Under the pieces are notes generated by a model, which had not been told where the DNA came from, did no database searches, and worked only from the letters and a program-made list of their open reading frames with translations. This document shows positions 1-7,816 of a stretch of 22,432 nucleotides of DNA, piece by piece. The DNA is from JAAOYC01 sp036481345 (GTDB lineage: Archaea; Nanobdellota; Nanobdellia; Woesearchaeales; WJKL01), in contig JAZGHU010000011.1 of assembly GCA_036481345.1 (NCBI GenBank), forward strand, positions 1 to 22,432. The letters run 5' to 3'. Position 1 is the first letter of the stretch; every line of letters starts with the position of its first letter. The translations under genes and the position numbers were made by a program.

Positions 1-2
1 AT

Positions 3-368
3 ATTAATACTCATGGTCTTACTTTATTTGTATCAGAAAAAACTATTGAAAGAAATCCAGAAAAGATTGAAAAATTTTTAAGAGCTACTTTTAGAGGAAC
101 AGAATATACTTTAGAAAATCCTGAAGATGCTTTGAAGTCTGTTTTAGAAAGAGAGTCTAAATTAGATCCTAAATCGCAAGCAAAACAACTAGAAGTATTT
201 ACAAATCCTATTAGTAATTCAGAAAAGTATCCTATTGGTTACATGGATTATGAAATGTTTAAAGAAGCTTATGATAGATTATTAGAGGAAGAAGTTATAG
301 AGAATGAATTTGATGTAAGAGAGGCATACACGACAGAGTTTTTGGAAGAAATTTATGGAAGTAAATGA
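3..368 (+). CDS. ABC importer substrate-binding protein, NMT1/THI5-like (3' part, cut by window start)
   Basis: The frame is open from base 3 to a TGA at 366-368, giving 121 residues of C-terminus with the real start upstream of the window. The visible part begins INTHGLTLFVSE and continues with NPEKIEKFLRATFRGTEYTL and a tail rich in Glu and Lys. 'Thr-His-Gly-Leu ... NPE.v..FLrA...G' is the usual C-terminal half of NMT1/THI5-like periplasmic binding proteins, which capture thiamine-pyrimidine precursors, riboflavin, taurine or nitrate-type ligands outside the membrane. The next two genes encode the matching ATPase and permease, and the stop overlaps the ATPase start by ATGA, so the three form one operon. 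The ligand cannot be read from this fragment; a thiamine-precursor or other cofactor role is only a family-level guess. An internal TTG at 132 is not a credible start because homologous sequence continues upstream of it. Confidence 0.75.
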   Translation: MNTHGLTLFVSEKTIERNPEKIEKFLRATFRGTEYTLENPEDALKSVLERESKLDPKSQAKQLEVFTNPISNSEKYPIGYMDYEMFKEAYDRLLEEEVIENEFDVREAYTTEFLEEIYGSK

Positions 369-1081
369 TATGTCTCAACAAAATAGAAAAAAATTACAGA
401 GGAAAGAACAATACAGTAAAAGCATTAAAAGATATTTCTTTGGAGATTAAAGAAGGTGAGTTTGTAAGTTTTGTTGGTCCTTCTGGTTGTGGAAAAACTA
501 CTTTACTTAAGATAATTGCTGGACTTATCAGTCCAACAAAAGGAGAAATAAGTTTTGATGGATGTGATGGAAAAAATATGGGCTTGGTTTTTCAAAATCA
601 TGTGCTTCTTCCTTGGAGAACAGTTAAGCAAAATATTATGTTGCCAGCAGAATTATTAAAAAAGGATATTGGGATAAATGAGATAACAGAGTTGGTTGGT
701 TTAACAGAGTTTAGTGAATCTTATCCTTTTGAACTTTCTGGAGGAATGAAACAAAGAGTGGCTATTGCTAGAGCATTAGTCCTTCATCCTGAAATTCTTT
801 TGATGGATGAGCCTTTTGGATCATTAGATGAATTAATGAGAAACAAACTTAATATGGATCTGCTAAAAATTTGGAGAAAAGTAAAGACAACCATATTGTT
901 CGTTACACATTCTGTTTCAGAAGCAGTATTACTTTCTGATAAAGTTGTAATTTTATCTCCCAGACCTGGGATAATAGAAGAAATACTGGAAATTAAGTTG
1001 CTAAGACCCAGATTAATAGATATAAAAGAAACAAAAGAATTTCAGGAGTATGTAAAATGCATTCGAAAAAAGATAAATTAA
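365..1081 (+). CDS. ABC transporter ATPase, NitT/TauT/SsuB family
   Basis: This 238-residue protein has all motifs of an active importer ATPase: Walker A GPSGCGKTT (residues 38-46), Q-loop with Gln77 followed by the NHVLLPWRTV stretch typical of the nitrate/sulfonate/thiamine-precursor group, signature LSGGM (124-128), Walker B ILLMDEP with catalytic Glu149, D-loop SLD and switch His182 in VTHS. It would hydrolyse ATP on the inner membrane face and drive uptake through the downstream permease. The start codon overlaps the upstream stop as ATGA, which indicates translational coupling, and its own 3' end overlaps the permease start by 25 bases. The domain is complete and there is no C-terminal regulatory extension. 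The family assignment is strong; the transported substrate is unknown. Confidence 0.92.
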   Translation: MICLNKIEKNYRGKNNTVKALKDISLEIKEGEFVSFVGPSGCGKTTLLKIIAGLISPTKGEISFDGCDGKNMGLVFQNHVLLPWRTVKQNIMLPAELLKKDIGINEITELVGLTEFSESYPFELSGGMKQRVAIARALVLHPEILLMDEPFGSLDELMRNKLNMDLLKIWRKVKTTILFVTHSVSEAVLLSDKVVILSPRPGIIEEILEIKLLRPRLIDIKETKEFQEYVKCIRKKIN

Positions 1082-1824
1082 AACAAATTGTTGCTCCTGT
1101 ATTAACTTTTGTTATTTTTGTTATTTTATGGCAATTAATTGATTATCTATTTAATATTAGGACTATAATTTTACCAAATCCTTTGGAAATATTTTTTGTA
1201 GTTGTAAATAATCTCCCTTTTTTATTAGATCATACAATAACCACACTTCTTGAGGCTATTTTGGGATTTTTATTAGGAAGTTTTCTTGGAGTAATGACTG
1301 CAATATTGTTTACTTATTCAAAATTATTAAAGAAATCTTTGTATCCTTATGCTGTAGCATTTAAAGCAATTCCAGTAGTAGCTTTGGCTCCTCTATTGAT
1401 TATGTGGTTTGGCTCAGGAATGGCATCTAAAATAGTTATGGCTTCAATTATTTGTTATTTTCCTGTTTTAATTGGGACTATAAAAGGACTTAGTGCAGTT
1501 ACACAAGATAATCTTGATTTATTCAAATCTTTGTCTGCATCAAATTGGAAATCATTCTGGAAATTAAGGCTTCCTAGTTCATTTCCCTATTTATTCCCTT
1601 CATTGAAAATATCTATAACATTTGCCATTGTTGGAACTATAATAGCAGAATTTACAGGAGCTGCTAAAGGAATTGGTTATATTATTGTAAATTCCTCTTA
1701 TTATTTAGAAACAACTATGATGTTTGCAGCAATTGTTATGATTTCAGTTGCTGGAGTGCTGTTTTTCTATTTTATAGATTATTTAGAAAAGAAAATTGTA
1801 TTTTGGCACAAAGAATCACTTTAA
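1057..1824 (+). CDS. ABC transporter permease, NitT/TauT/SsuC family
   Basis: The product is a 255-residue hydrophobic protein with about six predicted membrane segments, the first at residues 14-32 after a Lys-rich cytoplasmic start. The coupling-helix (EAA-like) region lies around residues 150-175, in DLFKSLSASNWKSFWKLRLP followed by SSFPYLFPSLKI, close to the 'A.tLGAs....f..v.lP.alPyi..glki' pattern of BPD_transp_1 permeases. It forms the channel for the ligand delivered by the binding protein at the window start. A GGAG at 1046-1049 lies upstream of the chosen ATG and the start lies inside the ATPase gene, so the operon is tightly packed. The last nine bases also overlap the 3' end of the convergent gatE gene, so the two transcripts must run into each other. 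Confidence 0.9.
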   Translation: MHSKKDKLKQIVAPVLTFVIFVILWQLIDYLFNIRTIILPNPLEIFFVVVNNLPFLLDHTITTLLEAILGFLLGSFLGVMTAILFTYSKLLKKSLYPYAVAFKAIPVVALAPLLIMWFGSGMASKIVMASIICYFPVLIGTIKGLSAVTQDNLDLFKSLSASNWKSFWKLRLPSSFPYLFPSLKISITFAIVGTIIAEFTGAAKGIGYIIVNSSYYLETTMMFAAIVMISVAGVLFFYFIDYLEKKIVFWHKESL

Positions 1825-3225
1825 AATCTTATTTAATATCTGCATTGCTTTCTTACCATCAATCTGGCCTTTGAATTTTGCCATGACTAGGCCCATATAA
1901 GCTCCTGGATTTAAACCTGGCTTTGATTTTACAATCTTTTTAATCTCTTCTTCAAGTTCAGAATCAGATGCTCCTGCATATTTGTCCATTGATTCAAATT
2001 TGCCTGAAGCCATATCAATCAAAATGTTCATTACAAGATTTTTTGGGATTTTTGCCTGGTCTAATGCAGCAAACACTTCTTCTAGTTGTTCATCTGTTAT
2101 TTTGTCTGCATCAACATTGTATTTTCTTTTTATCTCTCTTAATGTTGGAATCAATGTTTCTGCAATAAATGCAGCTTTAATATTTGAGAATTGATTTACA
2201 AACTTTTCAAATAGATCTGTTTTGCCTGATTTTGCAATCAGTTTTGCAAGATCTGGATTTATTCCTTGCTTGATATATTTTTTAACTTTGTCTTCAATCA
2301 ATTCTGGAAGTTTAACTTTAGAAATATCAACTTTTAATGGAACAACATCTGTTTCTGGATACATTCTTGCTGCTCCTGGCATTGGTCTCAAGTAAGTTGT
2401 TGAATTATCAGCTTCTACTTTTCTTACATGGCCTTCTTCTTTTTTAGGCAAGGCTGTCTGTCTTTCAATCTCTTTTTCAATTACATCAGGCATTGATTTT
2501 AATTCTTGAAATCCTTTAATCTCTACCCTATTTCTTCCTTTGATAGAAATATTTACATCTTGCCTGATTGTTCCAATACCTCTTTTTACTTTTCCTGTTG
2601 ATCTTAAAATCATCCCAATCTTTTCAGCTGTTTCTTTTGCGTGCTCTGGAGTTTTGATATCAGGATCTGTTGCAATTTCAATCAAAGGAATTCCTAATCT
2701 ATCTAATCTGTATGTTCTTGATTCTTTTGTATCTTTAATTTTTTGAGCTGCTTCTTCTTCTAAGCAAATCAAAGGAATTCTTACTTTACCTTGTGATGTT
2801 TCAATATATCCGTCATGAGCAACCATTGCTGTCCTTTGGAATCCTGAAACATTAGAACCATCAACTACTGTTTTTCTCATCACTTGGATTTCATCTACTA
2901 TTTTTGCTTTTAATAATAATGCAACTTGTATTGCAATTTGGACAGCATCTTGATTTATTGAATGCGGTGGTTCTTCATCCATATCTACCAAACAAACATC
3001 TTTTGAATCTCCTTCATAAATGAATTTTTTTGATTTTTCCATCTCATACTGTGCAGCAACATCTATTTCTCCTGTCTCTCCTGCTACTGCTCTTAATCTT
3101 CTTTCAAAATGGATATCTGCTTTATCATTAGAATTAATAGTAGGGCAGTCACAGAATAGTTTTTTGCCTTCTAATTGCTGATGAATTTCTAATCCGCATT
3201 TGAATCCTAAGTTCTTGTAGTCCAT
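1816..3225 (-). CDS. gatE: Glutamyl-tRNA(Gln) amidotransferase subunit E, short form
   Basis: GatE with GatD converts Glu-tRNA(Gln) to Gln-tRNA(Gln) in archaea; GatE phosphorylates the mischarged Glu and transfers ammonia. The N-terminus LGFKCGLEIHQQLEGKKLFC (residues 6-25), the MDEEPPHSIN segment (82-91), VDGSNVSGFQRT (121-132), RLGIPLIEIATDPDI and the end of the cradle PMPGAARMYPETD (281-293) are typical of GatE. The C-terminal helical and YqeY-like tail is present (LNPGAYMGLVMAKFKG). The protein is 469 residues against about 620 for well-studied GatE. The sequence passes from the cradle (ending near ERQTAL, 254-259) to YLRPMPGAARMYPETD after only about 20 residues, so the AspRS-like insertion domain seems absent. 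The chosen ATG at 3225 gives the family-typical start MDYxxLG and lies one base after the gatD stop; in-frame starts at 3249 (ATG) and 3252 (GTG) would add 8-9 residues inside gatD. Confidence 0.92.
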   Translation of the reverse strand: MDYKNLGFKCGLEIHQQLEGKKLFCDCPTINSNDKADIHFERRLRAVAGETGEIDVAAQYEMEKSKKFIYEGDSKDVCLVDMDEEPPHSINQDAVQIAIQVALLLKAKIVDEIQVMRKTVVDGSNVSGFQRTAMVAHDGYIETSQGKVRIPLICLEEEAAQKIKDTKESRTYRLDRLGIPLIEIATDPDIKTPEHAKETAEKIGMILRSTGKVKRGIGTIRQDVNISIKGRNRVEIKGFQELKSMPDVIEKEIERQTALPKKEEGHVRKVEADNSTTYLRPMPGAARMYPETDVVPLKVDISKVKLPELIEDKVKKYIKQGINPDLAKLIAKSGKTDLFEKFVNQFSNIKAAFIAETLIPTLREIKRKYNVDADKITDEQLEEVFAALDQAKIPKNLVMNILIDMASGKFESMDKYAGASDSELEEEIKKIVKSKPGLNPGAYMGLVMAKFKGQIDGKKAMQILNKILK

Positions 3226-3226
3226 C

Positions 3227-4492
3227 TTAGTATAAGAAAGTCTTTTCATCACTTCTATCAGTGATTTCTCCTGCCATGTTCTCTAACATCTTAGCTTTTA
3301 CATCTTTGAAATTAGCAAGAACATAACCTAATTTAACATAAGCTGTTTCTGGAAGCATGTCTTCAACAAAAATACATCCAAGTTTTATTGATAATTGTCT
3401 TAAGTTAGCATAAACTAATGGATGGACGCGGCCATATAATGTTTGAGATGCAACTGCAACTGGGATTTTTTTATCAATTGCTTTTTTAATATGGGGCCAT
3501 AACTTTGTTGGAACATGACCAAGAGCTGTTGCTGCTAAAACGATTCCTTTGTAGCCTTCATTAACATAAAAATCAATTATGTTCATATCCATTCCAGGAT
3601 AAATTATAATTAATGCAACTTTTTCTTCAAATTTTGTTTCTGCTTTTACTTTGCCTTCTGATTTCTTATTGTAATTTGGATTTAAAATTTTGATATCTCC
3701 ATTTTCAGAGATTTTTGCAATAGGCAGATCATTAATTGGACGGAATGCATCTCTTCTTGAAGTATGCATTTTTCTTACTTTTGCACCATTGATTAATAAA
3801 CAATAGTCATCATTTGTTGTTCCATGCATACAAACCATTACTTCTGCTGCATCGAATTTAGCTGCAGTTGTTATTGCACAGAAAAGATTCATGTAAGCAT
3901 CTGAAGATCCTCTATCAATACTTCTTTGAGCTGCTGTGATAACAACTGGCTTGTTAAGATCTTTAAGTAAAAAAGATAATGCTGCAGCTGCTATATGCAA
4001 TGTATCTGTACCCATTGTAACAACAACACCATCTGCTCCTTCATTTAGTTCTTTTTCAATCCCCTTTGCCATCTGAATCCAATCTTTAGAAGTAAAATCT
4101 TCGGTCATAACAGACATTAATTTATTTGCTTTCAAATTAGCAATTGAAGCAAGGTCTGGCATCATTGCAATAAAATCTTCTGCAGTATAGTCTGCATAAA
4201 CTCCGCCTGTTCTATAATCAATCTTAGAAGAAATTGTTCCCCCTGTTGAAATGATTGTGACATTTGGGAGATAGTCTTTTGGTTTAATAGAAGTTTTAAC
4301 TGGTTTTTTTGGAACATAAGCTTCTAATAATTCTATTTTCTTTATCTTATTATTATCAATTCCAATATTGTAACCATTATCTAATTTTACAATAGTTACA
4401 TCTTCATCTAAGATATCTGGCCTAGGCATCAATACTCCTACAAATTCTTCTTTATCTGTCAGAACTTTTACTTTATCTCCTGTTTTTGTCAT
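3227..4492 (-). CDS. gatD: Glutamyl-tRNA(Gln) amidotransferase subunit D (asparaginase-type)
   Basis: GatD is the glutaminase half of the archaeal Glu-tRNA(Gln) amidotransferase and releases ammonia for GatE. The 421-residue protein starts with the small barrel domain of GatD (residues 1-60: GDKVKV ... GVLMPRPD ... VTIVKLDNGYNIGI), followed by an L-asparaginase-like domain. The catalytic set is intact: Thr86 in ISTGGTISS, Thr162-Asp163 in MGTDT and Lys241 in VRKMHTSRRDAF. AQRSIDRGSSDAYMNL (188-203) is also typical. A TATA-like box sits about 26 bases before the ATG, so it probably has its own leaderless promoter and is co-transcribed with gatE, which begins one base after the stop. The length is normal for the family. 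Confidence 0.96.
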   Translation of the reverse strand: MTKTGDKVKVLTDKEEFVGVLMPRPDILDEDVTIVKLDNGYNIGIDNNKIKKIELLEAYVPKKPVKTSIKPKDYLPNVTIISTGGTISSKIDYRTGGVYADYTAEDFIAMMPDLASIANLKANKLMSVMTEDFTSKDWIQMAKGIEKELNEGADGVVVTMGTDTLHIAAAALSFLLKDLNKPVVITAAQRSIDRGSSDAYMNLFCAITTAAKFDAAEVMVCMHGTTNDDYCLLINGAKVRKMHTSRRDAFRPINDLPIAKISENGDIKILNPNYNKKSEGKVKAETKFEEKVALIIIYPGMDMNIIDFYVNEGYKGIVLAATALGHVPTKLWPHIKKAIDKKIPVAVASQTLYGRVHPLVYANLRQLSIKLGCIFVEDMLPETAYVKLGYVLANFKDVKAKMLENMAGEITDRSDEKTFLY

Positions 4493-4511
4493 AGAGAATA
4501 AAAAGTGTATT

Positions 4512-4523
4512 GATTTATTTAAG
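4512..4523 (-). promoter_or_regulatory. TATA box for gatD
   Basis: On the minus strand the sequence reads ACTTAAATAAATC, centred about 26 bases before the gatD ATG, which fits a leaderless archaeal promoter (TBP box about 26 bases upstream of the start of transcription). Confidence 0.6.
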
Positions 4524-4544
4524 TATTGTGGTTATATGAGAAAC

Positions 4545-4826
4545 TTATTGAGTATCAATTATCTTAATAATGTGCCACCCAAATTGAGTCTTAACAGGGC
4601 CGATTATGTCTCCTTTAGAAGCATTAAAACAGGCAGTTTCAAATTCTTTAACCATCTGATTTCTTCCAAACCAGCCTAGATTGCCCCCATTTTTTCCAGA
4701 AGGACATTGTGATTTTTCTTTTGCAATACTTTCAAAATCTTCTCCTCTTTTAACATCAAAAGCTATTGCATTTGCCTCTGTCTCATCTTTTACAAGAATG
4801 TGTGATGCATTTATTTTTTTTGTCAT
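4545..4826 (-). CDS. Single-domain parvulin peptidyl-prolyl cis-trans isomerase
   Basis: The 93-residue product is a stand-alone parvulin (PpiC/Pin1-type rotamase) that catalyses prolyl cis-trans isomerisation during protein folding. Motifs: ASHILV with His9, CPSGKNGGNLGWFGRNQMV (41-59) with Cys41 at the Pin1 Cys113 position, Phe62 in KEFE, and the closing VKTQFGWHIIKI with His85. There is no signal peptide or membrane anchor, so it should be cytoplasmic. The ATG at 4826 gives the normal size for a minimal parvulin; a TTG at 4844 would add six residues but is less likely. It follows cdc48 on the same strand with 51 bases between them and no convincing TATA box, so co-transcription with cdc48 is plausible. 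Confidence 0.93.
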   Translation of the reverse strand: MTKKINASHILVKDETEANAIAFDVKRGEDFESIAKEKSQCPSGKNGGNLGWFGRNQMVKEFETACFNASKGDIIGPVKTQFGWHIIKIIDTQ

Positions 4827-4877
4827 TTTCTTTGAAAATTTCAAACCTTTAGATTACAAGTAATCATAAGTTTCATT

Positions 4878-7160
4878 TTAGCCCAGATAAGAAGGACGAT
4901 CTTTCATCTCTTTTGCTCTTGCTGATTTGAAATGGCCTTTTAGTTCATCATAAGCTTTCTTGATTTCTTTTGTTACAGAAGGCTGTACTTCATTCAGTGC
5001 TTCATCAAAATGTTTCATCTTGATATCTTTTGCATTAGAATCTTCTCTTAGAGCAAGCATTGCAGCTTCTCTACAGACAGCTTCAATATCAGCACCAACA
5101 TAACCTTGAGTACGTTCTGCTAATCTATCTAAATTTACGTTTTTCAAAGGCATTCCTTGAGTATGAATCTTGAATATCTTTTTTCTTGTCATTCTTGCTG
5201 GAGTAGGAGTTAATATAATCCTGTCAAATCTTCCTGGTCTAAGTAAAGCTGTATCAACCATATCTGGTCTATTAGTAGCTGCAATAACAACCACATCATG
5301 AAGTTCTTCTAGTCCGTCAATTTCAGTCAATAATTGATTTACAACTCTTTCAGTAGCATTACCATCTGAAGAGTTAACTCCTCTTCTTGATGCTAAGGAG
5401 TCTAGCTCATCAAAGAAAATTATTGTTGGAGATGTTTGCCTTGCTTTTTTGAATATCTCTCTTACTGCTTTTTCAGATTCTCCAACCCATTTTGAAAGTA
5501 ATTCAGGACCTTTGACTAATATGAAATTTGCTTTTGATTCATTTGCAACTGCTTTTGCCAATAGTGTCTTACCTGTTCCAGGAGCTCCATAAAGCATAAT
5601 CCCTCTAGGTGGACGTACCCCCATTCTTGTAAACCTTTCTGGATGTTTTAATGGCCATTCAACTGCTTCTTTTAAATCTCGTTTAACATCTTCTAAACCG
5701 CCAACATCATCCCATTTTGTAGTTGGTTTTTCAACTAAAACTTCTCTCAGTGCACTAGGTCTTACTGTTTTTAGTGCTTGGAAAAAGTCTTCTCTTGTGA
5801 TTTGAAGCTTTTCAAGAATATCTTTTGGAATTGAAGAATCTTCTTCTAAACTTAAATCTGGGATAATTCTTCTTAAAACAATCATAGCTGCTTCTTTTGA
5901 TAGTGATTCTAAGTCTGCTCCTACAAAACCATATGTTATTTCTGCTATTTCACTTAAATTAACATCTTTTGCTAATGGCATGTTTCTTGTGTGAATTTGT
6001 AAAACTTTGTTTCTTCCTTTTTTAGAAGGAACTCCAATTTCAATTTCTCTATCAAACCTTCCAGGACGTCTTAAAGCAGGATCAAGGATGTTTGGAACGT
6101 TTGTTGCTGCAATAACAACTACTTCTCCTCTAGATTTCAATCCATCCATTATTGCTAAAAGCTGTGCAACAACTCTTCTCTCTACTTCTCCTTTAACTTC
6201 TTCTCTTTTTGGAGCAATAGCATCAATTTCATCAATAAAAATTATAGATGGAGAATTTTTTTCAGCTTCTTCAAATTTCTTTCTTAAGTTTTCTTCTGAT
6301 TGGCCATAGAATTTAGACATAATTTCAGGGCCATTGATAACAATAAAATGTGAGTTTGATTCATTTGCAACTGCTTTTGCCAATAATGTCTTTCCAGTTC
6401 CTGGTGGACCATGCAATAGAACACCTTTTGGAGCTTCTACTCCTAATCTTTCGAAGATTTCTGGGTGTTTCAAGGGAAGTTCAACCATCTCTCTTATTTT
6501 CTTTATTTCTTCACTTAATCCACCAATATCTTCATAAGTAACATCTGGAATTACTTCTTCTTTTATTTCCACTGCTTCTGGATTTAATACTATTTCAGTT
6601 GTATCTGATATTAAAACAGCTCCTTTTGGAGCAGTGTCAGCAACAATAAATCTAAGATCCCCAAAACCAAATCCTCCATTTACACTTCCTTCTTCAAGCA
6701 TCCTAAAAATATCATCAAATGGAGAGCCCGTCATAGTTGAACGCCTTCTAGTTGTTCCACCTAATGAAACAATATCCCCTTTAACAACAGCTCTTCCAAG
6801 AAGTCCTTGTTTAAATGTATTTGGAGAAGCTCTTATTACAATACCTTTTCTTGCTGGAGCAATAATGACTTTTTTTGCTTCTTTTACTTCTGATTTTCTT
6901 ACTTTAACTACTTCTCCAATAGATGTTTTTGCATTTCTTCTAATAATACCATCCATTCTTATAATATTTAATCCTAAATCCCCTGGATAAGCTCTATCAA
7001 CCAAAGCAACAGTAGTTTGCTCTCCTTCAATCTCAATAATATCTCCTGGCTTAGCTCCGATTTGACGCATTTGAGAAGAGTCTATTCTAGTGATTCCTTT
7101 ATTTACATCGTCTTGAACAGACTCCATTACCTTTAATTTAAGCTCTTTTTCAGATTTCAT
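4878..7160 (-). CDS. cdc48: CDC48/VCP (VAT) family AAA+ ATPase
   Basis: This 760-residue protein is a full two-ring AAA+ unfoldase of the p97/VAT type, which extracts and unfolds proteins, often for the proteasome. The N-terminal double-psi barrel and four-stranded beta domain span about residues 1-190. D1 has Walker A GPPGTGKT (251-258), Walker B IIFIDEID with Asp310-Glu311, and arginine fingers in RRPGRFD (364-370). D2 has Walker A GAPGTGKT (525-532), Walker B IIFFDELD with Asp584-Glu585, and a second RPGRFD. The N domain carries a Gly/Arg-rich loop (about 134-167, TTRRRSTMTGSPFDDIF onward) as in several archaeal homologues. The C-terminus ends RPSYLG and lacks a clean hydrophobic-Tyr-X terminus for proteasome docking, though Tyr is third from last. 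A TATA box 26 bases before the ATG suggests a leaderless transcript. Confidence 0.97.
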   Translation of the reverse strand: MKSEKELKLKVMESVQDDVNKGITRIDSSQMRQIGAKPGDIIEIEGEQTTVALVDRAYPGDLGLNIIRMDGIIRRNAKTSIGEVVKVRKSEVKEAKKVIIAPARKGIVIRASPNTFKQGLLGRAVVKGDIVSLGGTTRRRSTMTGSPFDDIFRMLEEGSVNGGFGFGDLRFIVADTAPKGAVLISDTTEIVLNPEAVEIKEEVIPDVTYEDIGGLSEEIKKIREMVELPLKHPEIFERLGVEAPKGVLLHGPPGTGKTLLAKAVANESNSHFIVINGPEIMSKFYGQSEENLRKKFEEAEKNSPSIIFIDEIDAIAPKREEVKGEVERRVVAQLLAIMDGLKSRGEVVVIAATNVPNILDPALRRPGRFDREIEIGVPSKKGRNKVLQIHTRNMPLAKDVNLSEIAEITYGFVGADLESLSKEAAMIVLRRIIPDLSLEEDSSIPKDILEKLQITREDFFQALKTVRPSALREVLVEKPTTKWDDVGGLEDVKRDLKEAVEWPLKHPERFTRMGVRPPRGIMLYGAPGTGKTLLAKAVANESKANFILVKGPELLSKWVGESEKAVREIFKKARQTSPTIIFFDELDSLASRRGVNSSDGNATERVVNQLLTEIDGLEELHDVVVIAATNRPDMVDTALLRPGRFDRIILTPTPARMTRKKIFKIHTQGMPLKNVNLDRLAERTQGYVGADIEAVCREAAMLALREDSNAKDIKMKHFDEALNEVQPSVTKEIKKAYDELKGHFKSARAKEMKDRPSYLG

Positions 7161-7180
7161 AGTTATTTAAGCTTTTAAAA

Positions 7181-7190
7181 GCTATATAAT
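7181..7190 (-). promoter_or_regulatory. TATA box for cdc48
   Basis: Minus-strand ATTATATAGC is centred about 26 bases before the cdc48 ATG at 7160. The wider 7161-7249 region is otherwise A/T-rich and holds no other gene. Confidence 0.6.
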
Positions 7191-7249
7191 CCCCCAAATA
7201 TGCTTATAAATAGAAAATAAAGAGGTTTTTAAACCTTTCGAAATAAAGC

Positions 7250-7684
7250 CTATTTTTTAGGTGCTTGTACTTGTACTTTAGGCATGGGTATTGGAGACGG
7301 CAGATTTATTTGCTGGCTCAAGATTACAGCCTGTATATTGCACTTGTTTAATACAGTGTTTAGTACTGTTGGAGCCATATCTTTTGGCATGGACTTGCTT
7401 TTTTTCCATTTTTCAATCATATTGCCTATTTTGGCTGTTTCTCCTAATACAAGAACGTTTCCTGATAGTTTTATTGAACCTATTTTTGGCCCATAAATTG
7501 TATTAAAATCAAAGCTAACTTTAGCTACTTTTTGAGAAGAACTGCCTAATTTGACTTTAGCTTCTTCAACTCCCATAATAGCCACATTGTTTTTTATGTC
7601 TATTTTGCCTTTTACAGATTCTTCTTTTCTTTCAACATTTATTTTTGTAAAATTAAATCCTACGATTGCCATGAGCATCACCAA
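7250..7684 (-). CDS. Small conserved archaeal protein, possibly SecB-like chaperone fold
   Basis: The product is 144 residues, soluble, with alternating beta-strand patterns (FNFTKINVERKE, GKIDIKNNVAIMGVEEAKVK, VAKVSFDFNTIYGPKIGSIK, GNVLVL) and a C-terminal part NTVLNKCNIQAVILSQQINL followed by PSPIPMPKVQVQ. The order of extended strands, then an Asn-containing helix, then a short 'NLP.PiPmP' proline segment, resembles SecB-like chaperones, but I recognise no diagnostic motif and treat this as a weak structural guess. It lies upstream of cdc48 on the same strand with 89 bases between. Its start is uncertain: ATG at 7684 lies 26 bases from a TATA box (leaderless), while ATG at 7672 has a GGTGAT Shine-Dalgarno-like site just upstream and gives the N-terminus MAIVGFNF. 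A protein-folding role would fit the CDC48 and parvulin neighbours. Confidence 0.7.
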   Translation of the reverse strand: MVMLMAIVGFNFTKINVERKEESVKGKIDIKNNVAIMGVEEAKVKLGSSSQKVAKVSFDFNTIYGPKIGSIKLSGNVLVLGETAKIGNMIEKWKKSKSMPKDMAPTVLNTVLNKCNIQAVILSQQINLPSPIPMPKVQVQAPKK

Positions 7685-7702
7685 GTTGAAGAATTTGGCA
7701 TA

Positions 7703-7716
7703 GATTTATAAATATT
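7703..7716. promoter_or_regulatory. Symmetrical TATA element between the SecB-like gene and deoxyhypusine synthase
   Basis: GATTTATAAATATT contains the palindrome TTTATAAA centred near 7709. It lies about 26 bases from the ATG at 7684 on the minus strand and also about 27 bases from a 9-codon ATG-TAA frame on the plus strand (7736-7765). Confidence 0.5.
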
Positions 7717-7789
7717 TTGCTATTTCTACCTTATAATGAGTTCAGTTAGAAAAGCAGGATCATAAGAATTCTTGATTTTATTAGTTTTA

Positions 7790-7799
7790 ATTATATATT
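7790..7799 (+). promoter_or_regulatory. TATA-like element for deoxyhypusine synthase operon
   Basis: ATTATATATT is centred about 22 bases before the ATG at 7817, a little closer than the other TATA boxes here. A GAGGT lies between it and the ATG. Confidence 0.45.
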
Positions 7800-7816
7800 T
7801 TTGAGGTTATTTTAAA

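Noticed and set aside
1968..2746. Plus-strand frames opposite gatE
   Set aside because: They are hydrophobic antisense readings with no start signal; gatE on the other strand explains the region.
6007..6990. Several plus-strand open frames across cdc48
   Set aside because: They are shadows opposite a strongly conserved AAA+ gene and show no family motif or ribosome-binding site.
7685..7816. Possible tRNA or small RNA between divergent genes
   Set aside because: I saw no cloverleaf, no conserved T-loop and no strong hairpin; the region is A/T-rich promoter DNA.
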